A stretch of DNA of 64,000 nucleotides from Streptomyces alboflavus. Its GTDB lineage: Bacteria > Actinomycetota > Actinomycetes > Streptomycetales > Streptomycetaceae. Below are positions 50,524-59,663 of the stretch, piece by piece; positions within the stretch are counted from its first letter, which is position 1, and each line of letters begins with the position of its first letter. Location: the NCBI RefSeq assembly GCF_000716675.1, contig NZ_JNXT01000021.1:138559-202558 (forward strand), given 5' to 3'. Both the position numbers and the translations under genes were made by a program. The notes below the pieces were generated by a model, which made no database searches, was not told where the DNA came from, and saw only the letters and a program-made list of their open reading frames with translations.

Positions 50524-51560
50524 ACCGGGCGCCGACCGGTCGACCGGTCCTGGTACTGGGCGGATCGGGCTATCTGGGCCGGCACATCTGCGCGGCGTTC
50601 GCCACGGCGGGCGCGCGGGTGACCCGGGTCCGCCGGGACGCGCGGGACGGTGGGGAACACGGGGACGACGGGGACTACGGGGCCGACGCGGTCGAGACCG
50701 TACGCCTCGACCTCGCCGCCGCGGACTCAGCCGAACTCGCCCGCCTGTGCGCCGGCGTCGGGGCGCAGGTCGTGGTGAATGCCGTGGGCGCGGTCTGGAA
50801 CAGCACCGAGCACCAGATGACCGAGCTCAACGACCGCCTGGTGACCCGGCTGACGGACGCCGTCGCCGCCGTGCCGCGACGGCCCCGGCTCATCCAGCTC
50901 GGCAGCGCCCACGAGTACGGTCCGGCCGGCCCCGGCGACCTCATCGACGAGGACTGGCCGCCCGCCCCCACGACCGCCTACGGCCGCACCAAGCTGGCGG
51001 GCACCCGCACCGTCGTCCGCGCCGTCCGCGAGCGGGACGTCGACGGGGTGGTGCTGCGCGTCTCCCTCGCCTGCGGACCGGGCGCCCCCGAGGCCGGCCT
51101 ACCCGGTGCCGTGGCCGCCCGTCTGGCCGCGGGCCACGACGAGTTGCGGCTCGCGCCGCTGCGCGCCCACCGCGACCTGGTGGACGTGCGGGACGTCGCC
51201 GAGGCCGTCCTCGCGGCAGCCCGGGTTCCCGCTCCCGCACTCGCCGAGGCGGGCGCCGTCGTCAACATCGGCCAGGGCGAGGCCGTGCCGGTGCGCGAGC
51301 TCGTCGAGCTGATGATCGCATGCGGCGGCCGCCCCGTCCGCGTACGGGAAGAACAGCCGCCGCCCCAGGCGAACCCGCGCTCGGACGGCCTGTGGCAGCG
51401 CCTGGACGTCTCGCGTGCGCGGCGGCTGCTCGGCTGGGCACCACACCGCACCCTGACGGACTCGGTGCGCGATCTGCTGTCGGCCGCCGGGGTGCCCGGC
51501 CCCGGCACGGCTGATGTTCTCAACTCCCGGACGGTCAAAGGAAGGACAGCACATGAGTGA
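50520..51560 (+). CDS. dTDP-hexose 4-ketoreductase (NAD-dependent epimerase/dehydratase family)
   Basis: 346 aa; GTG 50520 overlaps the preceding TGA. Extended-SDR Rossmann motif [13 protein letters not shown] (residues 10-22), catalytic region with SAHEYGP and YGRTK (Y-x-x-x-K), then [12 protein letters not shown] and [17 protein letters not shown]. Such proteins set the C-4 alcohol in deoxysugar pathways (UrdR/OleU class). Since a 2,3-dehydratase and 3-dehydrase are alongside, it probably reduces dTDP-4-keto-2,3,6-trideoxyhexose; C-4 stereochemistry (amicetose versus rhodinose type) is not readable. Confidence 0.82.
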   Translation: MNRAPTGRPVLVLGGSGYLGRHICAAFATAGARVTRVRRDARDGGEHGDDGDYGADAVETVRLDLAAADSAELARLCAGVGAQVVVNAVGAVWNSTEHQMTELNDRLVTRLTDAVAAVPRRPRLIQLGSAHEYGPAGPGDLIDEDWPPAPTTAYGRTKLAGTRTVVRAVRERDVDGVVLRVSLACGPGAPEAGLPGAVAARLAAGHDELRLAPLRAHRDLVDVRDVAEAVLAAARVPAPALAEAGAVVNIGQGEAVPVRELVELMIACGGRPVRVREEQPPPQANPRSDGLWQRLDVSRARRLLGWAPHRTLTDSVRDLLSAAGVPGPGTADVLNSRTVKGRTAHE

Positions 51561-52857
51561 TCGGGCCGATCACATACTCGACGAAGTCCGCAAGTACCAC
51601 CAGGACCGCCAGGACGACCGGGGCTTCGTCCCCGGTGTCACCGAGATCTGGCCGTCCGGCGCCGTACTCGACGAGGAGGACCGGGCGGCTCTCGTGGAAG
51701 CCGCCCTGAACCTGCGGATCGCGGCGGGCACGTCGTCCCGCACGTTCGAGTCGGCCTTCGCCCGCGTGATGAAGCGGCGCAAGGCACATCTGACCAACTC
51801 CGGCTCGTCGGCGAACCTCCTCGCCCTGTCCGCGCTCACCTCCCCCGCGCTCGGGGACCGCAGGCTCAGGCCCGGCGACGAGGTGATCACGGTCGCGGCG
51901 GGCTTCCCCACGACCGTCAACCCCATCCTCCAGAACGGCCTCGTCCCGGTCTTCGTCGACATCGAGCTGCGCACGTACAACACCACCGTCGAGCGCGTCG
52001 AGAAGGCCATCGGTCCGCGCACCCGGGCGATCATGATGGCGCACACCCTCGGCAACCCGTTCGACGCTGCGGAAGTGGCCCGACTCGCCGAGGACCGCGA
52101 GCTGTTGCTGGTCGAGGACACCTGTGACGCCGTGGGCTCCACCCACCGCGGCAGGCTCGCCGGGACCTTCGGCGACTTCGCCACCGTCAGCTTCTATCCG
52201 GCGCACCACCTCACCATGGGCGAGGGCGGCTGCGTCCTCACCTCGAACCTCGCCCTGGCCCGGATCGTGGAGTCGATGCGTGACTGGGGCCGAGACTGCT
52301 GGTGCGAGCCGGGCGAGAGCAACACCTGCCGCAAGCGCTTCGGGTACCAGATGGGGACACTGCCGGACGGCTACGACCACAAGTACATCTTCTCCCACGT
52401 GGGTTACAACCTGAAGTCCACCGATCTGCAGGCGGCGCTCGGCCTGAGCCAGCTCGGCAAGCTCGACGAGTTCAGCGCGGTGCGGCGCCGGAACTGGCGA
52501 CGGCTGCGCGAGGGGCTCGCGGACGTGCCGTGGCTGGTGCTGCCGGAGGCCACGCCGGACAGCGACCCGAGCTGGTTCGGCTTCGTCATCACCGTCGACC
52601 CCGGGGCGCCCTTCCGGCGCGCGGAGCTCGTGGACTTCCTGGAGTCCCGCAAGATCGGCACGCGCAGGCTGTTCGCCGGGAACCTGGTGCGTCATCCCGC
52701 CTACGCCGAGCGCGAGTTCCGGGTCTCCGGCGACCTGACCAACAGCGACATCGTCACCGAGCACACCTTCTGGGTCGGCGTCTACCCGGCCCTCACCGAG
52801 GAGATGATCGACTACGTCATCTCCTCCGTCACCGAGTTCGTGGGGAGCCACCGATGA
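51553..52857 (+). CDS. NDP-4-keto-hexose 3-dehydrase (RfbH/SpnQ type, PLP and [2Fe-2S])
   Basis: 434 aa; ATG 51553 lies inside the end of the preceding gene, after AAAGGAAGG. DegT/AspC-fold enzyme in which the PLP-binding Lys is replaced by His ([15 protein letters not shown]218), the hallmark of the dehydrating E1 class as opposed to aminotransferases. The iron-sulfur motif [11 protein letters not shown] (about residues 254-264) is intact. It removes the C-3 hydroxyl through a PMP intermediate with an external reductase; no E3 reductase gene is present in the window, so general ferredoxin/flavodoxin reductases would be used as for SpnQ. Confidence 0.93.
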   Translation: MSDRADHILDEVRKYHQDRQDDRGFVPGVTEIWPSGAVLDEEDRAALVEAALNLRIAAGTSSRTFESAFARVMKRRKAHLTNSGSSANLLALSALTSPALGDRRLRPGDEVITVAAGFPTTVNPILQNGLVPVFVDIELRTYNTTVERVEKAIGPRTRAIMMAHTLGNPFDAAEVARLAEDRELLLVEDTCDAVGSTHRGRLAGTFGDFATVSFYPAHHLTMGEGGCVLTSNLALARIVESMRDWGRDCWCEPGESNTCRKRFGYQMGTLPDGYDHKYIFSHVGYNLKSTDLQAALGLSQLGKLDEFSAVRRRNWRRLREGLADVPWLVLPEATPDSDPSWFGFVITVDPGAPFRRAELVDFLESRKIGTRRLFAGNLVRHPAYAEREFRVSGDLTNSDIVTEHTFWVGVYPALTEEMIDYVISSVTEFVGSHR

Positions 52858-54257
52858 CCGAAGTCGGGAGCGAGCGGGTGCGGACACCGCTCCGGCCCCG
52901 CGCGGACGCCTCCCTGTCCGACCGGATCGCCCGCTCGGCGAGCGCGTCGGCGGACGCGTCCTGCGACGAGATCCACGCCTGGCTCCAACGGCGGCGCGAG
53001 GAGGTCGAGTTCACGGTCGACCGCATCCCCTTCGATGCTCTCGACGGCTGGTCCTTCGCCCCGGGGACCGGGAATCTCGTGCACCGCAGCGGCCGCTTCT
53101 TCACCGTGGAGGGGCTGCACGCCAGCGTCGGCGAGCAGCCCTCTCCCGTGGAGTGGCACCAGCCCGTCATCGTCCAGCGGGAGACCGGCATTCTGGGCAT
53201 CCTGGCCCAGGAGTTCGACGGGGTCCTGCACTTCCTGATGCAGGCCAAGATGGAGCCGGGCAACCCCGGGCTGCTGCAGCTCTCCCCCACCGTGCAGGCC
53301 ACTTACAGCAACTACACCAAGGTCCACAAGGGCGGGTCCGTCCGCTATGTGGAGTACTTCACCGACCCGTCCCGGGCCCGCGTCCTGTCGGACGTGCTGC
53401 AGTCCGAGCACGGCTCCTGGTTCTACCGCAAGCGCAACCGCAACATGGTCGTCGAGGCGATCGGTCCGGTGCCGGAGCACGAGGACTTCCGCTGGCTCAC
53501 CCTGGGCCAGATCCATCAACTCCTGCGCCACGACCACACGGTGAACATGGACGCGCGCTCCGCTCTCGCCGGACTGTCCAGGTCCGGCGTGCCGGGCGCC
53601 CCGCACTCAGGTGCCGCTCTGCACTCCGACACGGAGCTCCTCTCCTGGCTCGCGGGCCGGCGCGCCGCGAGCCCCATCCGCCCCGAGCGCGTCCCGCTCG
53701 CCGGCGTACCGGGCTGGAAGCACGGCCCGTCCTCCGTCGACCACGAGAACGACCGCTACTTCCGCGTCGTGGCCGTGTCGGTGCGGGCGGGCAACAGGGA
53801 GGTCGGCCACTGGACCCAGCCCCTGTTCGAGCCACTCGGCCAGGGCGTCGTCGCCTTCCTGTCCCGCACCGTCGGGGGGGTACCGCACGTGCTGGTACAC
53901 GCTCGCGCGGAGGGCGGCTTCCTCGACGCCGAGCTGGGCCCGACCGTCCAGTGCGCGCCGGCCAACCACGCCCATCTGCCCGCCGCGGACCGGCCGCCCT
54001 TCCTCGACCTGGTGACGACGGCCGACCCGTCGAGGATCCGCTACTCCGCGCTGCACTCGGAGGAGGGGGGCCGCTTCCTGGACGCGGTGAGCCGGTACCT
54101 CGTCGTGGAGGCCGACGAGAGCCAGGCACCACTCGACGCGCCGCCCGGCTTCCACTGGGTCTCGCACGACCAGCTCGCCGCGCTCGCCCGGCACAGCCAC
54201 TACGTCAACGTCCAGGCACGGACGCTCCTGATGTGCCTGGACTCGCTGGGGAGCTAG
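52854..54257 (+). CDS. NDP-hexose 2,3-dehydratase (OleV/SpnO class)
   Basis: 467 aa; ATG 52854 overlaps the previous stop (ATGA). Two homologous halves, each with the family signature: [40 protein letters not shown] and [16 protein letters not shown] in the first, [40 protein letters not shown] and VQCAPANH in the second. It eliminates water across C2-C3 of dTDP-4-keto-6-deoxyglucose to start 2-deoxysugar formation, normally handing an unstable 3,4-diketone to a Gfo/Idh 3-ketoreductase, which is encoded convergently just downstream. Confidence 0.94.
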   Translation: MTEVGSERVRTPLRPRADASLSDRIARSASASADASCDEIHAWLQRRREEVEFTVDRIPFDALDGWSFAPGTGNLVHRSGRFFTVEGLHASVGEQPSPVEWHQPVIVQRETGILGILAQEFDGVLHFLMQAKMEPGNPGLLQLSPTVQATYSNYTKVHKGGSVRYVEYFTDPSRARVLSDVLQSEHGSWFYRKRNRNMVVEAIGPVPEHEDFRWLTLGQIHQLLRHDHTVNMDARSALAGLSRSGVPGAPHSGAALHSDTELLSWLAGRRAASPIRPERVPLAGVPGWKHGPSSVDHENDRYFRVVAVSVRAGNREVGHWTQPLFEPLGQGVVAFLSRTVGGVPHVLVHARAEGGFLDAELGPTVQCAPANHAHLPAADRPPFLDLVTTADPSRIRYSALHSEEGGRFLDAVSRYLVVEADESQAPLDAPPGFHWVSHDQLAALARHSHYVNVQARTLLMCLDSLGS

Positions 54258-54296
54258 GGAGCCAGGGGGCGTTTCGAGGCCAGGGGCATGCCGAGG

Positions 54297-55304
54297 CTAG
54301 ACCTCGATCCGTACGGCCTTACGCTCGGCCTCCGCCACCAGCCGGGCCTGGCACAGACTCATCTCCCGCGCCTCCCGCGCCGCCGCGGCGTCGCCGCCCG
54401 CGCCGCTCGCCCGCACCGCTTCCGCGAAGCACCGTACGACATTGGCGAATTGGTCGTCCGTCCGGAGCACGGTCTCCTCGCGATGGTCCTGCCGCTCGAT
54501 GCGCAGCACCGGCTGGTACGTCGCCGGCGGCGTGAACGCGCGGTCGAGCATCAACCGCCCGCTGCCGCCCGCGAACTCACAGCTCGTGCGGTAGGAGTGC
54601 TCCATCCCGAAGCAGAGGTCGGCCGTCACCCCGCCCGGCGTGCACGCCAGAATCCGCCCGGACACGACCGCGCCGGTGCGGGCCCGCACGCGCAGCACCG
54701 CGTGGACGACCGCCAAGTCGGCCCCCAGGTAGTACAGGGCCGCGCGGATCGGGTAGATGCCCATGTCCAGAAGGGCGCCACCGCCCACGTCGGGCCGATG
54801 GCGGATGTCGTCCTCGGGGAGCGGCGGGATGGTGAACACGCTGGTGAAGTCGCGTACGTCGGCGATGACGCCGTCGGCGAGCAGCTTGCGCACGTGTGCG
54901 TGCTGCGCGTGGTGCGGGAAGGCGACGTTCTCCAGGAGCACGAGTCCCAGCGACTCGGCGAGCCGCAGCAGCCGTCCGGTGCTGTCCGCGTCCCCGGTCA
55001 GGGGCTTCTCGGCCAGCACGTGCTTGCCCGCGCGCAGGGCCTTCTCGACCCACTCGGCGTGCAGCATCGCGGGCAGCGGCACATAGACGGCGTCGATGTC
55101 GGGGGACGCGAGCAGCGCGTCGTACCCCCGTACCGGCGCGCAGCCGAACGCGGCGGCGAACCGGGCCGCCTTCGCCCCGTCGCGGCTGGCGACGGCGGCC
55201 ACCTCGACACCGGGCGCACCGGCCAGGGCCGGCAGGGTACGGCGCCACGCGATGTCCGCGCAGCCCAGAACCCCGCAACGCAGCGGGCGTGTCGGTGCTG
55301 CCAC
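54297..55304 (-). CDS. Gfo/Idh-family dTDP-hexose 3-ketoreductase (OleW/SpnN class)
   Basis: 335 aa from GTG 55304, with GGAGGAG just upstream and the RmlB stop 10 bp before. Rossmann start LRCGVLGCADIAWRRTLPAL, HVLAEKPLTGD (EKP motif), PDVGGGALLDMGIYPIRAAL (family G-G-x-x-x-D-x-G-x-Y). This family reduces the C-3 ketone produced by 2,3-dehydratases. Third gene of the leftward rmlA-rmlB operon, convergent with the 2,3-dehydratase gene; the two products act in sequence. Confidence 0.88.
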   Translation of the reverse strand: MAAPTRPLRCGVLGCADIAWRRTLPALAGAPGVEVAAVASRDGAKAARFAAAFGCAPVRGYDALLASPDIDAVYVPLPAMLHAEWVEKALRAGKHVLAEKPLTGDADSTGRLLRLAESLGLVLLENVAFPHHAQHAHVRKLLADGVIADVRDFTSVFTIPPLPEDDIRHRPDVGGGALLDMGIYPIRAALYYLGADLAVVHAVLRVRARTGAVVSGRILACTPGGVTADLCFGMEHSYRTSCEFAGGSGRLMLDRAFTPPATYQPVLRIERQDHREETVLRTDDQFANVVRCFAEAVRASGAGGDAAAAREAREMSLCQARLVAEAERKAVRIEV

Positions 55305-55313
55305 ATCTCCTCC

Positions 55314-56309
55314 TCATGCACTGACGCCGCGGGTGCGCGGCTCCCACCAGGAGCGGTTGCTCCGGTACCAGGCGACCGTCTCGGCGAGCCCGGACTCGAA
55401 GTCGCGCAGGGGCCGGTAGCCGAGCTCGGCCCGGGCCCTGTCGTCGCGGATCGAGTAGCGCCGGTCGTGGCCCTTGCGGTCCGGTACGTGGCGTACCTGA
55501 CTCCAGTCGCCGCCGCAGGCCGCGAGCAGGCGCTCGGTCAGCTCGTGGTTGCTCAACTCGGTGCCGCCGCCGATGTTGTAGACGACGCCGGGCCGCCCGC
55601 CGGTGCGCACCAGGTCGACACCGCGGCAGTGGTCCTCCACGTGCAGCCAGTCGCGAACGTTCCCGCCGTCTCCGTACAGCGGCACCGCGCCGCCGTCGAG
55701 CAGCCGCGTGACGAACAGCGGGATGACCTTCTCGGGGAACTGCCGCGGGCCGTAGTTGTTGGAGCAGCGGGTGACCCGGACGTCCAGGCCGTGGGTGCGG
55801 TGGTAGGAGAGGGCGATGAGATCGGAGGCCGCCTTGGACGCCGCATAGGGCGAGTTGGGGCCGAGGGGGTCGTCCTCGGTGAAGGAGCCGGTCTCGATGG
55901 ACCCGTAGACCTCGTCGGTGGACACGTGCACGAAGCGGCCGACGGCGTGGCGCAGCGCCGCGTCGAGGAGTGTCTGGGTGCCGGATACGTTGGCACGGAC
56001 GAAGGCGTCCGCGGCGGCGATGGAGCGGTCGACGTGGGACTCCGCTGCGAAGTGCACCACCTGGTCGGCCCGGGCCATGAGCCGGTCGACGGTTTCGGCG
56101 TCGCAGATGTCGCCCTGGACGAAGGTCAGCCGGGGGTGGGTGAGGTCGAGGTTGTCGAGCCTGCCGGCGTAGGTGAGCTTGTCGAGGACAGTGACGTGGG
56201 AGACCTCGGCCGCCGTCTCGCCGAGGCCGGAGCCGGATCCGGAGCCGAGCAGCATGCGCACGTATGCGGAGCCGATGAAGCCGGCGGCGCCGGTGACCAG
56301 GAGACGCAT
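55314..56309 (-). CDS. rfbB: dTDP-glucose 4,6-dehydratase
   Basis: 331 aa; ATG 56309 shares its A with the TGA of the thymidylyltransferase gene (TGATG). NAD motif VTGAAGFIGSAYVR, VHFAAESHVDRSI, catalytic STDEVYGSIETGSFTEDDPL (T, D, E triad), YAASKAASD (Y-x-x-x-K), CSNNYGPRQFPEKVIPL, GDGGNVRDWLHVEDH. All RmlB/RfbB signatures are present. It makes dTDP-4-keto-6-deoxyglucose, the branch point for the trideoxyhexose. Confidence 0.96.
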   Translation of the reverse strand: MRLLVTGAAGFIGSAYVRMLLGSGSGSGLGETAAEVSHVTVLDKLTYAGRLDNLDLTHPRLTFVQGDICDAETVDRLMARADQVVHFAAESHVDRSIAAADAFVRANVSGTQTLLDAALRHAVGRFVHVSTDEVYGSIETGSFTEDDPLGPNSPYAASKAASDLIALSYHRTHGLDVRVTRCSNNYGPRQFPEKVIPLFVTRLLDGGAVPLYGDGGNVRDWLHVEDHCRGVDLVRTGGRPGVVYNIGGGTELSNHELTERLLAACGGDWSQVRHVPDRKGHDRRYSIRDDRARAELGYRPLRDFESGLAETVAWYRSNRSWWEPRTRGVSA

Positions 56310-57214
56310 CACTCCTCCATGAAGTTGGCGAGCGAAGGGGCCAGACGGTACTCGCGGGCGCTCTCCATGACGTACTGGCCGTAGGGCGAACTGCCCATCC
56401 CGGCGCCGAGCTCATGGCAGGCCTCCGGAGTGATGAAGCCCATGTACATGGCAACCTCCTCGACACAGCCGATCCGCGTGCCCTGGCGATGCTGTGCGTC
56501 CCGGACGAACCGGCCCGCGTCGAGCAGGGATTCGTGGGTCCCGGCGTCCAGCCAGGTGACTCCCCTGCCGAGCCACACCAGGTCGGCACGCCCCTCCTCC
56601 ATGTACGCACGCAGGACGTCGGTGATCTCCAACTCGCCCCGGGCGGAGGGCCGCAGGCCCTGAGCGACGTCCGACACGGTGTGGTCGAAGAAGTACAGGC
56701 CCGGGATCGCGAGATTGGACCGCGGGTGCTTCGGCTTCTCCTCGATGGAGACGAGCTGGCCCTTCGTGTCGATCTCGGCGACGCCGAAGTGCTCCGGCTC
56801 GGCGACCTGGTGGCCGAAGAGAACACAGCCACGCAGCGTTCGCGCGCTCCCGCGCAGCAGGGCGGGGAGCTTGGCGCCATGGAAGAGGTTGTCGCCCAGG
56901 ATCAGGGCGCAGCTCTCGCCCTCGATGTGGCCCGCCCCGACGCGAAAGGCGTCGGCGATCCCCCGTGGCTCCTCCTGCGCCGCGTAGTCGATGCGCATGC
57001 CGAGCCTGCTGCCGTCCCCGAACAGCCTGCGAAACGATTCGATCTCCGCGGGCCGGGCGATGATGAGGACGTCGTCGATGCCCGCGAGCATGAGCACGGA
57101 CAGCGGGTAGTAGACCATGGGCTTGTCGTAGACCGGAGCGAGCTGTTTGGAGCTCACGAGGGTGACGGGCTGCAGTCGGCTCCCGTTCCCGCCCGCCAGG
57201 ACGATGCCCTTCAC
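56309..57214 (-). CDS. rfbA: Glucose-1-phosphate thymidylyltransferase
   Basis: 301 aa from GTG 57214 (MKGIVLAGGNGSRLQPVTLV); AAAGG lies ten bases upstream, and the longer frame enters the control region. Nucleotidyltransferase signature GGNGSRLQPVT, SSKQLAPVYDKPMVYYPLSV, catalytic-site regions LILGDNLFHGAKL, IEEKPKHPRSNLAIPGLYFF and GRGVTWLDAGTHESLLDAG. It activates glucose-1-phosphate to dTDP-glucose. First gene of the leftward sugar operon; its upstream region has four TCGGA heptamers in 11-bp phase. Confidence 0.96.
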   Translation of the reverse strand: MKGIVLAGGNGSRLQPVTLVSSKQLAPVYDKPMVYYPLSVLMLAGIDDVLIIARPAEIESFRRLFGDGSRLGMRIDYAAQEEPRGIADAFRVGAGHIEGESCALILGDNLFHGAKLPALLRGSARTLRGCVLFGHQVAEPEHFGVAEIDTKGQLVSIEEKPKHPRSNLAIPGLYFFDHTVSDVAQGLRPSARGELEITDVLRAYMEEGRADLVWLGRGVTWLDAGTHESLLDAGRFVRDAQHRQGTRIGCVEEVAMYMGFITPEACHELGAGMGSSPYGQYVMESAREYRLAPSLANFMEE

Positions 57215-57255
57215 CGGACCGATACCTTTCGGTGGACCACGTCTCCTCCATTTTC

Positions 57256-57295
57256 TCGGACCATTTTCGGACGACTGTCGGATCGTTCTCGGACC
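57256..57295. promoter_or_regulatory. Four TCGGAYS heptamers at exact 11-bp pitch (SARP-type site)
   Basis: TCGGACC (57256), TCGGACG (57267), TCGGATC (57278) and TCGGACC (57289) are direct repeats spaced 11, 11 and 11 bp, about 40-80 bp upstream of the rfbA start. This matches the known SARP architecture of phased heptamers. It resembles the CTAGNYC pairs before the methyltransferase gene in the last four positions (G-A-Y-C). Confidence 0.75.
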
Positions 57296-57427
57296 ATCCA
57301 CGATCCGTCGCATTCTCGACCGCCCGCCCAAAGCCGGTCTTGGGTCATTCAAAACCGGGGCGTGAGCGGCGGTCGCGGCCGGACTTGAATTGACCTTCTC
57401 GCACCCGGAGTTCGACATTCCAGGCCC

Positions 57428-57459
57428 TTTCTCTTGTACTGTCGCCAGTACAAGAGAAA
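57428..57459. promoter_or_regulatory. Perfect 14-bp inverted repeat upstream of the P450 gene
   Basis: TTTCTCTTGTACTG (57428-57441), a TCGC spacer, then CAGTACAAGAGAAA (57446-57459), exact over 14 bp, ending 44 bp before the GTG start. It has no T-tract, so an operator (TetR/MarR size) or a 5'-leader hairpin is more likely than a terminator. It is AT-richer than its surroundings. Confidence 0.75.
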
Positions 57460-57503
57460 CCATTTGAAGCGAAAGCAGCGGCCCGAATGACGGAGGCGCA
57501 CAC

Positions 57504-58742
57504 GTGTCGGTTTCGGAGCATGTCCCCAGTCTCAGTTCGGAGTTCGTCAGCACACCGAGCGGCTATCGGGCCCTGCGGGCGCAAGCCCCGCTGGTGCAGG
57601 TGACGCTCGCCGACGTGGACACCCCCATGTGGCTCGTCACGCGTTACGAGGTCCTGAAGGCGATCCTCGTCGATCCCCGTTTCGTACGCGACGCCACCAA
57701 GCTCTCCGGCCAGGAGGGACCCAGCATCGCGGACCAGATGGTCGCGGCGTACGGGCTGCCGCCGGAGTACCGCGGCTACATCGGCACCCTCGTGCTGTCC
57801 GACGGCCCGGACCACACACGCATGCGCGGCCTCATCACGCGCGCGTTCACCGCCCGTCGTGTCGAGGCGCTGCGCCCCGTGCTGCGCCGCGTCACCCGGG
57901 AGCTGCTCGAACCCCTGTCCGCCAAGGGCGAGGCCGAACTGCTCGAAGAGTTCAGCTACCCGCTGGCGAGCACCGCGGTCTGTGAGCTCCTCGGCATCGC
58001 GGAGGTCGACCAGCCGCGGGTGAAGGCGGGGATCATGGACGCCATCTCGGGTGACCCCGAGCGGCTCGTCCCGGCGTTCAAGGGCATGGTCGAGCACTGC
58101 AAGTCACTGATCGAGTCGCGCCGCCGAAGCCCTCAGGACGACCTGGTCTCCGCGCTGTTACGGGTCAGCGAGGAGGAGAGCGACTTCGGCGAGACGCAGA
58201 TCATCGCGATCGTCGCGCTGCTCATCAACACCGGGATCATGCCGCCCGCGCACTTCATCGCGGACGCGGCCCTCGCCCTGCTCGACCACCCCGGTCAACT
58301 GGCGCGGCTGCGCGGGGAACCGGGGCTCCTCGGCACCCGGGCCGTGCCCGAGCTGCTGCGCTTCACCTCGTCCGTGCCGGTCGGCGCCCCGATGTACGCG
58401 ACCGAGGACGTGGAGCTAGCGGGCGTGCGGATCACGCGCGGCGAGGTCGTCGTCCCCGGTCTCCTGGCCGCCAACCACGACCCGGGCGAGTACTCCGACG
58501 ACGCCCCGCGGCTCGACGTGGGCCGTGAACTCCTCGGCAGCGGCGTGGGCCACATGGCCTTTGGACACGGCCCGCACTACTGCATCGGCGCCGCACTCGG
58601 GCGCATTCAGGCCGAGGTCGTGCTCGACGAGTTGTTCCTCCAGGGCCGTGACCCGAAGCTCGCCGTGCACCGCGACGCATTGGAGTTCGTGGCGCGGCCC
58701 GGAGACGGCATGCATCTGAAGGCTCTTCCCGTGCGCTTCTGA
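57504..58742 (+). CDS. Cytochrome P450 with non-canonical I-helix
   Basis: 412 aa; GTG 57504 with GGAGG seven bases upstream. Heme loop FGHGPHYCIG with thiolate C360, K-helix ELLR (ExxR), and GPDHTRMRGLITRAFTARRV confirm a P450. The I-helix, normally A-G-x-E/D-T, reads T243-G-I-M246-P247-P248, so both members of the acid-alcohol proton-relay pair are lost. Codon 219 is TTA (58158-58160). Its place beside the deoxysugar operon offers two roles: unusual oxidation of the peptide, or helper for the DesVII-like glycosyltransferase (true helpers usually lack the Cys, which is retained here). Confidence 0.92.
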   Translation: MSVSEHVPSLSSEFVSTPSGYRALRAQAPLVQVTLADVDTPMWLVTRYEVLKAILVDPRFVRDATKLSGQEGPSIADQMVAAYGLPPEYRGYIGTLVLSDGPDHTRMRGLITRAFTARRVEALRPVLRRVTRELLEPLSAKGEAELLEEFSYPLASTAVCELLGIAEVDQPRVKAGIMDAISGDPERLVPAFKGMVEHCKSLIESRRRSPQDDLVSALLRVSEEESDFGETQIIAIVALLINTGIMPPAHFIADAALALLDHPGQLARLRGEPGLLGTRAVPELLRFTSSVPVGAPMYATEDVELAGVRITRGEVVVPGLLAANHDPGEYSDDAPRLDVGRELLGSGVGHMAFGHGPHYCIGAALGRIQAEVVLDELFLQGRDPKLAVHRDALEFVARPGDGMHLKALPVRF

Positions 58743-59663
58743 ATTCGAAGGTCGCAGGGCCCGCCTCCGCCCCGTCCGGAGTGCGCGCCCTGCGGCCTTG
58801 CTCTCACCCCTTCCTCCAGGACCTGTTCGGCCGTGTTGTCCAGGGTGGCCAGAGCCCACTGCGCAAGTTCGACCCCGGACTGCTCAGCCCCCTTCGGAAC
58901 AGCACAGAATTCGCTTCACCGGATGTCGACATGTCCAGATGTCTAAATTCCCCCCGACCAGTTCCGCCCCATTTCTGCAAGTGCACTGTTTCCGATGCAT
59001 CACACAACACGAGGGGAGCCAGGGGGCAAGGAAAAAGGTACCGAACGTTCGGACTTGTTCAAGTCCGTCGCCGTGACGGTCGTCGCGTTCCTACTGCTGC
59101 CCGGGGTCTGGCGGCAGACCGCTGTGCTCATCGGCATGGCCGCGGGCACCGGCATCGCCGCGGTCACCGGGCTCGCACCACCCTGGCCGAGATCACCGGC
59201 CAGACAGTCCTCAACAGCGAGGCCGTGGGGCGCCCCGCGGGCCCGGGCCGCGACGTCCCCGCGGGCGCCCTGCTGATCCTCGTGGGTCTGGTGTCCCCGC
59301 GGTCGTGCTGCACGCCCTCGTGCGGCCCTCCGCCCCGCCACCGGCAGGGCGGGCAGGATCACGCCGAAGCGCAGGATCAGGACGGCGATGACGGTGTGCG
59401 CCGTGGTGATGCCCTTGGCCGCGAGATGGCTGCCGCCCCAGGCTACTGCGACCAGGAGCACCGGATAGATCGGTGAGCCAGCCGCGGCGGGCCGGGACCC
59501 CGGGCGCCCCGGGCGCCACCTCAGCCGTCGAGCCCGGAACTCATCGCGATCTCGGCGTCCGATTCCCGCCAGCACCGCTGTCGCCCCACCGCTGTACGTG
59601 AACTCGCAACGACAGCAGGGCAACAGGACAGAGCAACCCAGCGGAGCAACTCAGGGAGAGAAA
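58743..59663. other. Decayed stretch between cluster and allantoin locus
   Basis: No intact gene with coding bias. Short hydrophobic plus-strand frames (LFKSVAVTVVAFLLLPGVW near 59060; ALLILVGLV near 59270) and one minus-strand frame resemble pieces of membrane transporters. GC content and codon pattern are irregular. I read this as degraded flanking DNA. Confidence 0.5.
59335..59490 (-). pseudogene. Fragment of an EamA/DMT-family transporter
   Basis: Minus frame VLLVAVAWGGSHLAAKGITT followed by AHTVIAVLILRFGVILPALP matches the first two helices of drug/metabolite transporters (AxxWGxxxxxxK, LRF). The rest of the gene is absent in any frame, so it is a relic. Confidence 0.5.

Noticed and set aside
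51553..52857. Aminosugar aminotransferase (DegT family)
   Set aside because: The catalytic Lys is replaced by His and the [2Fe-2S] Cys motif is present, which define the 3-dehydrase class instead.
17869..58742. Mobile element borders (integrase, transposase, tRNA attachment site)
   Set aside because: I found no recombinase gene, tRNA gene or direct att-like repeat; the duplicated SDR/allantoicase junction is the only boundary signal.
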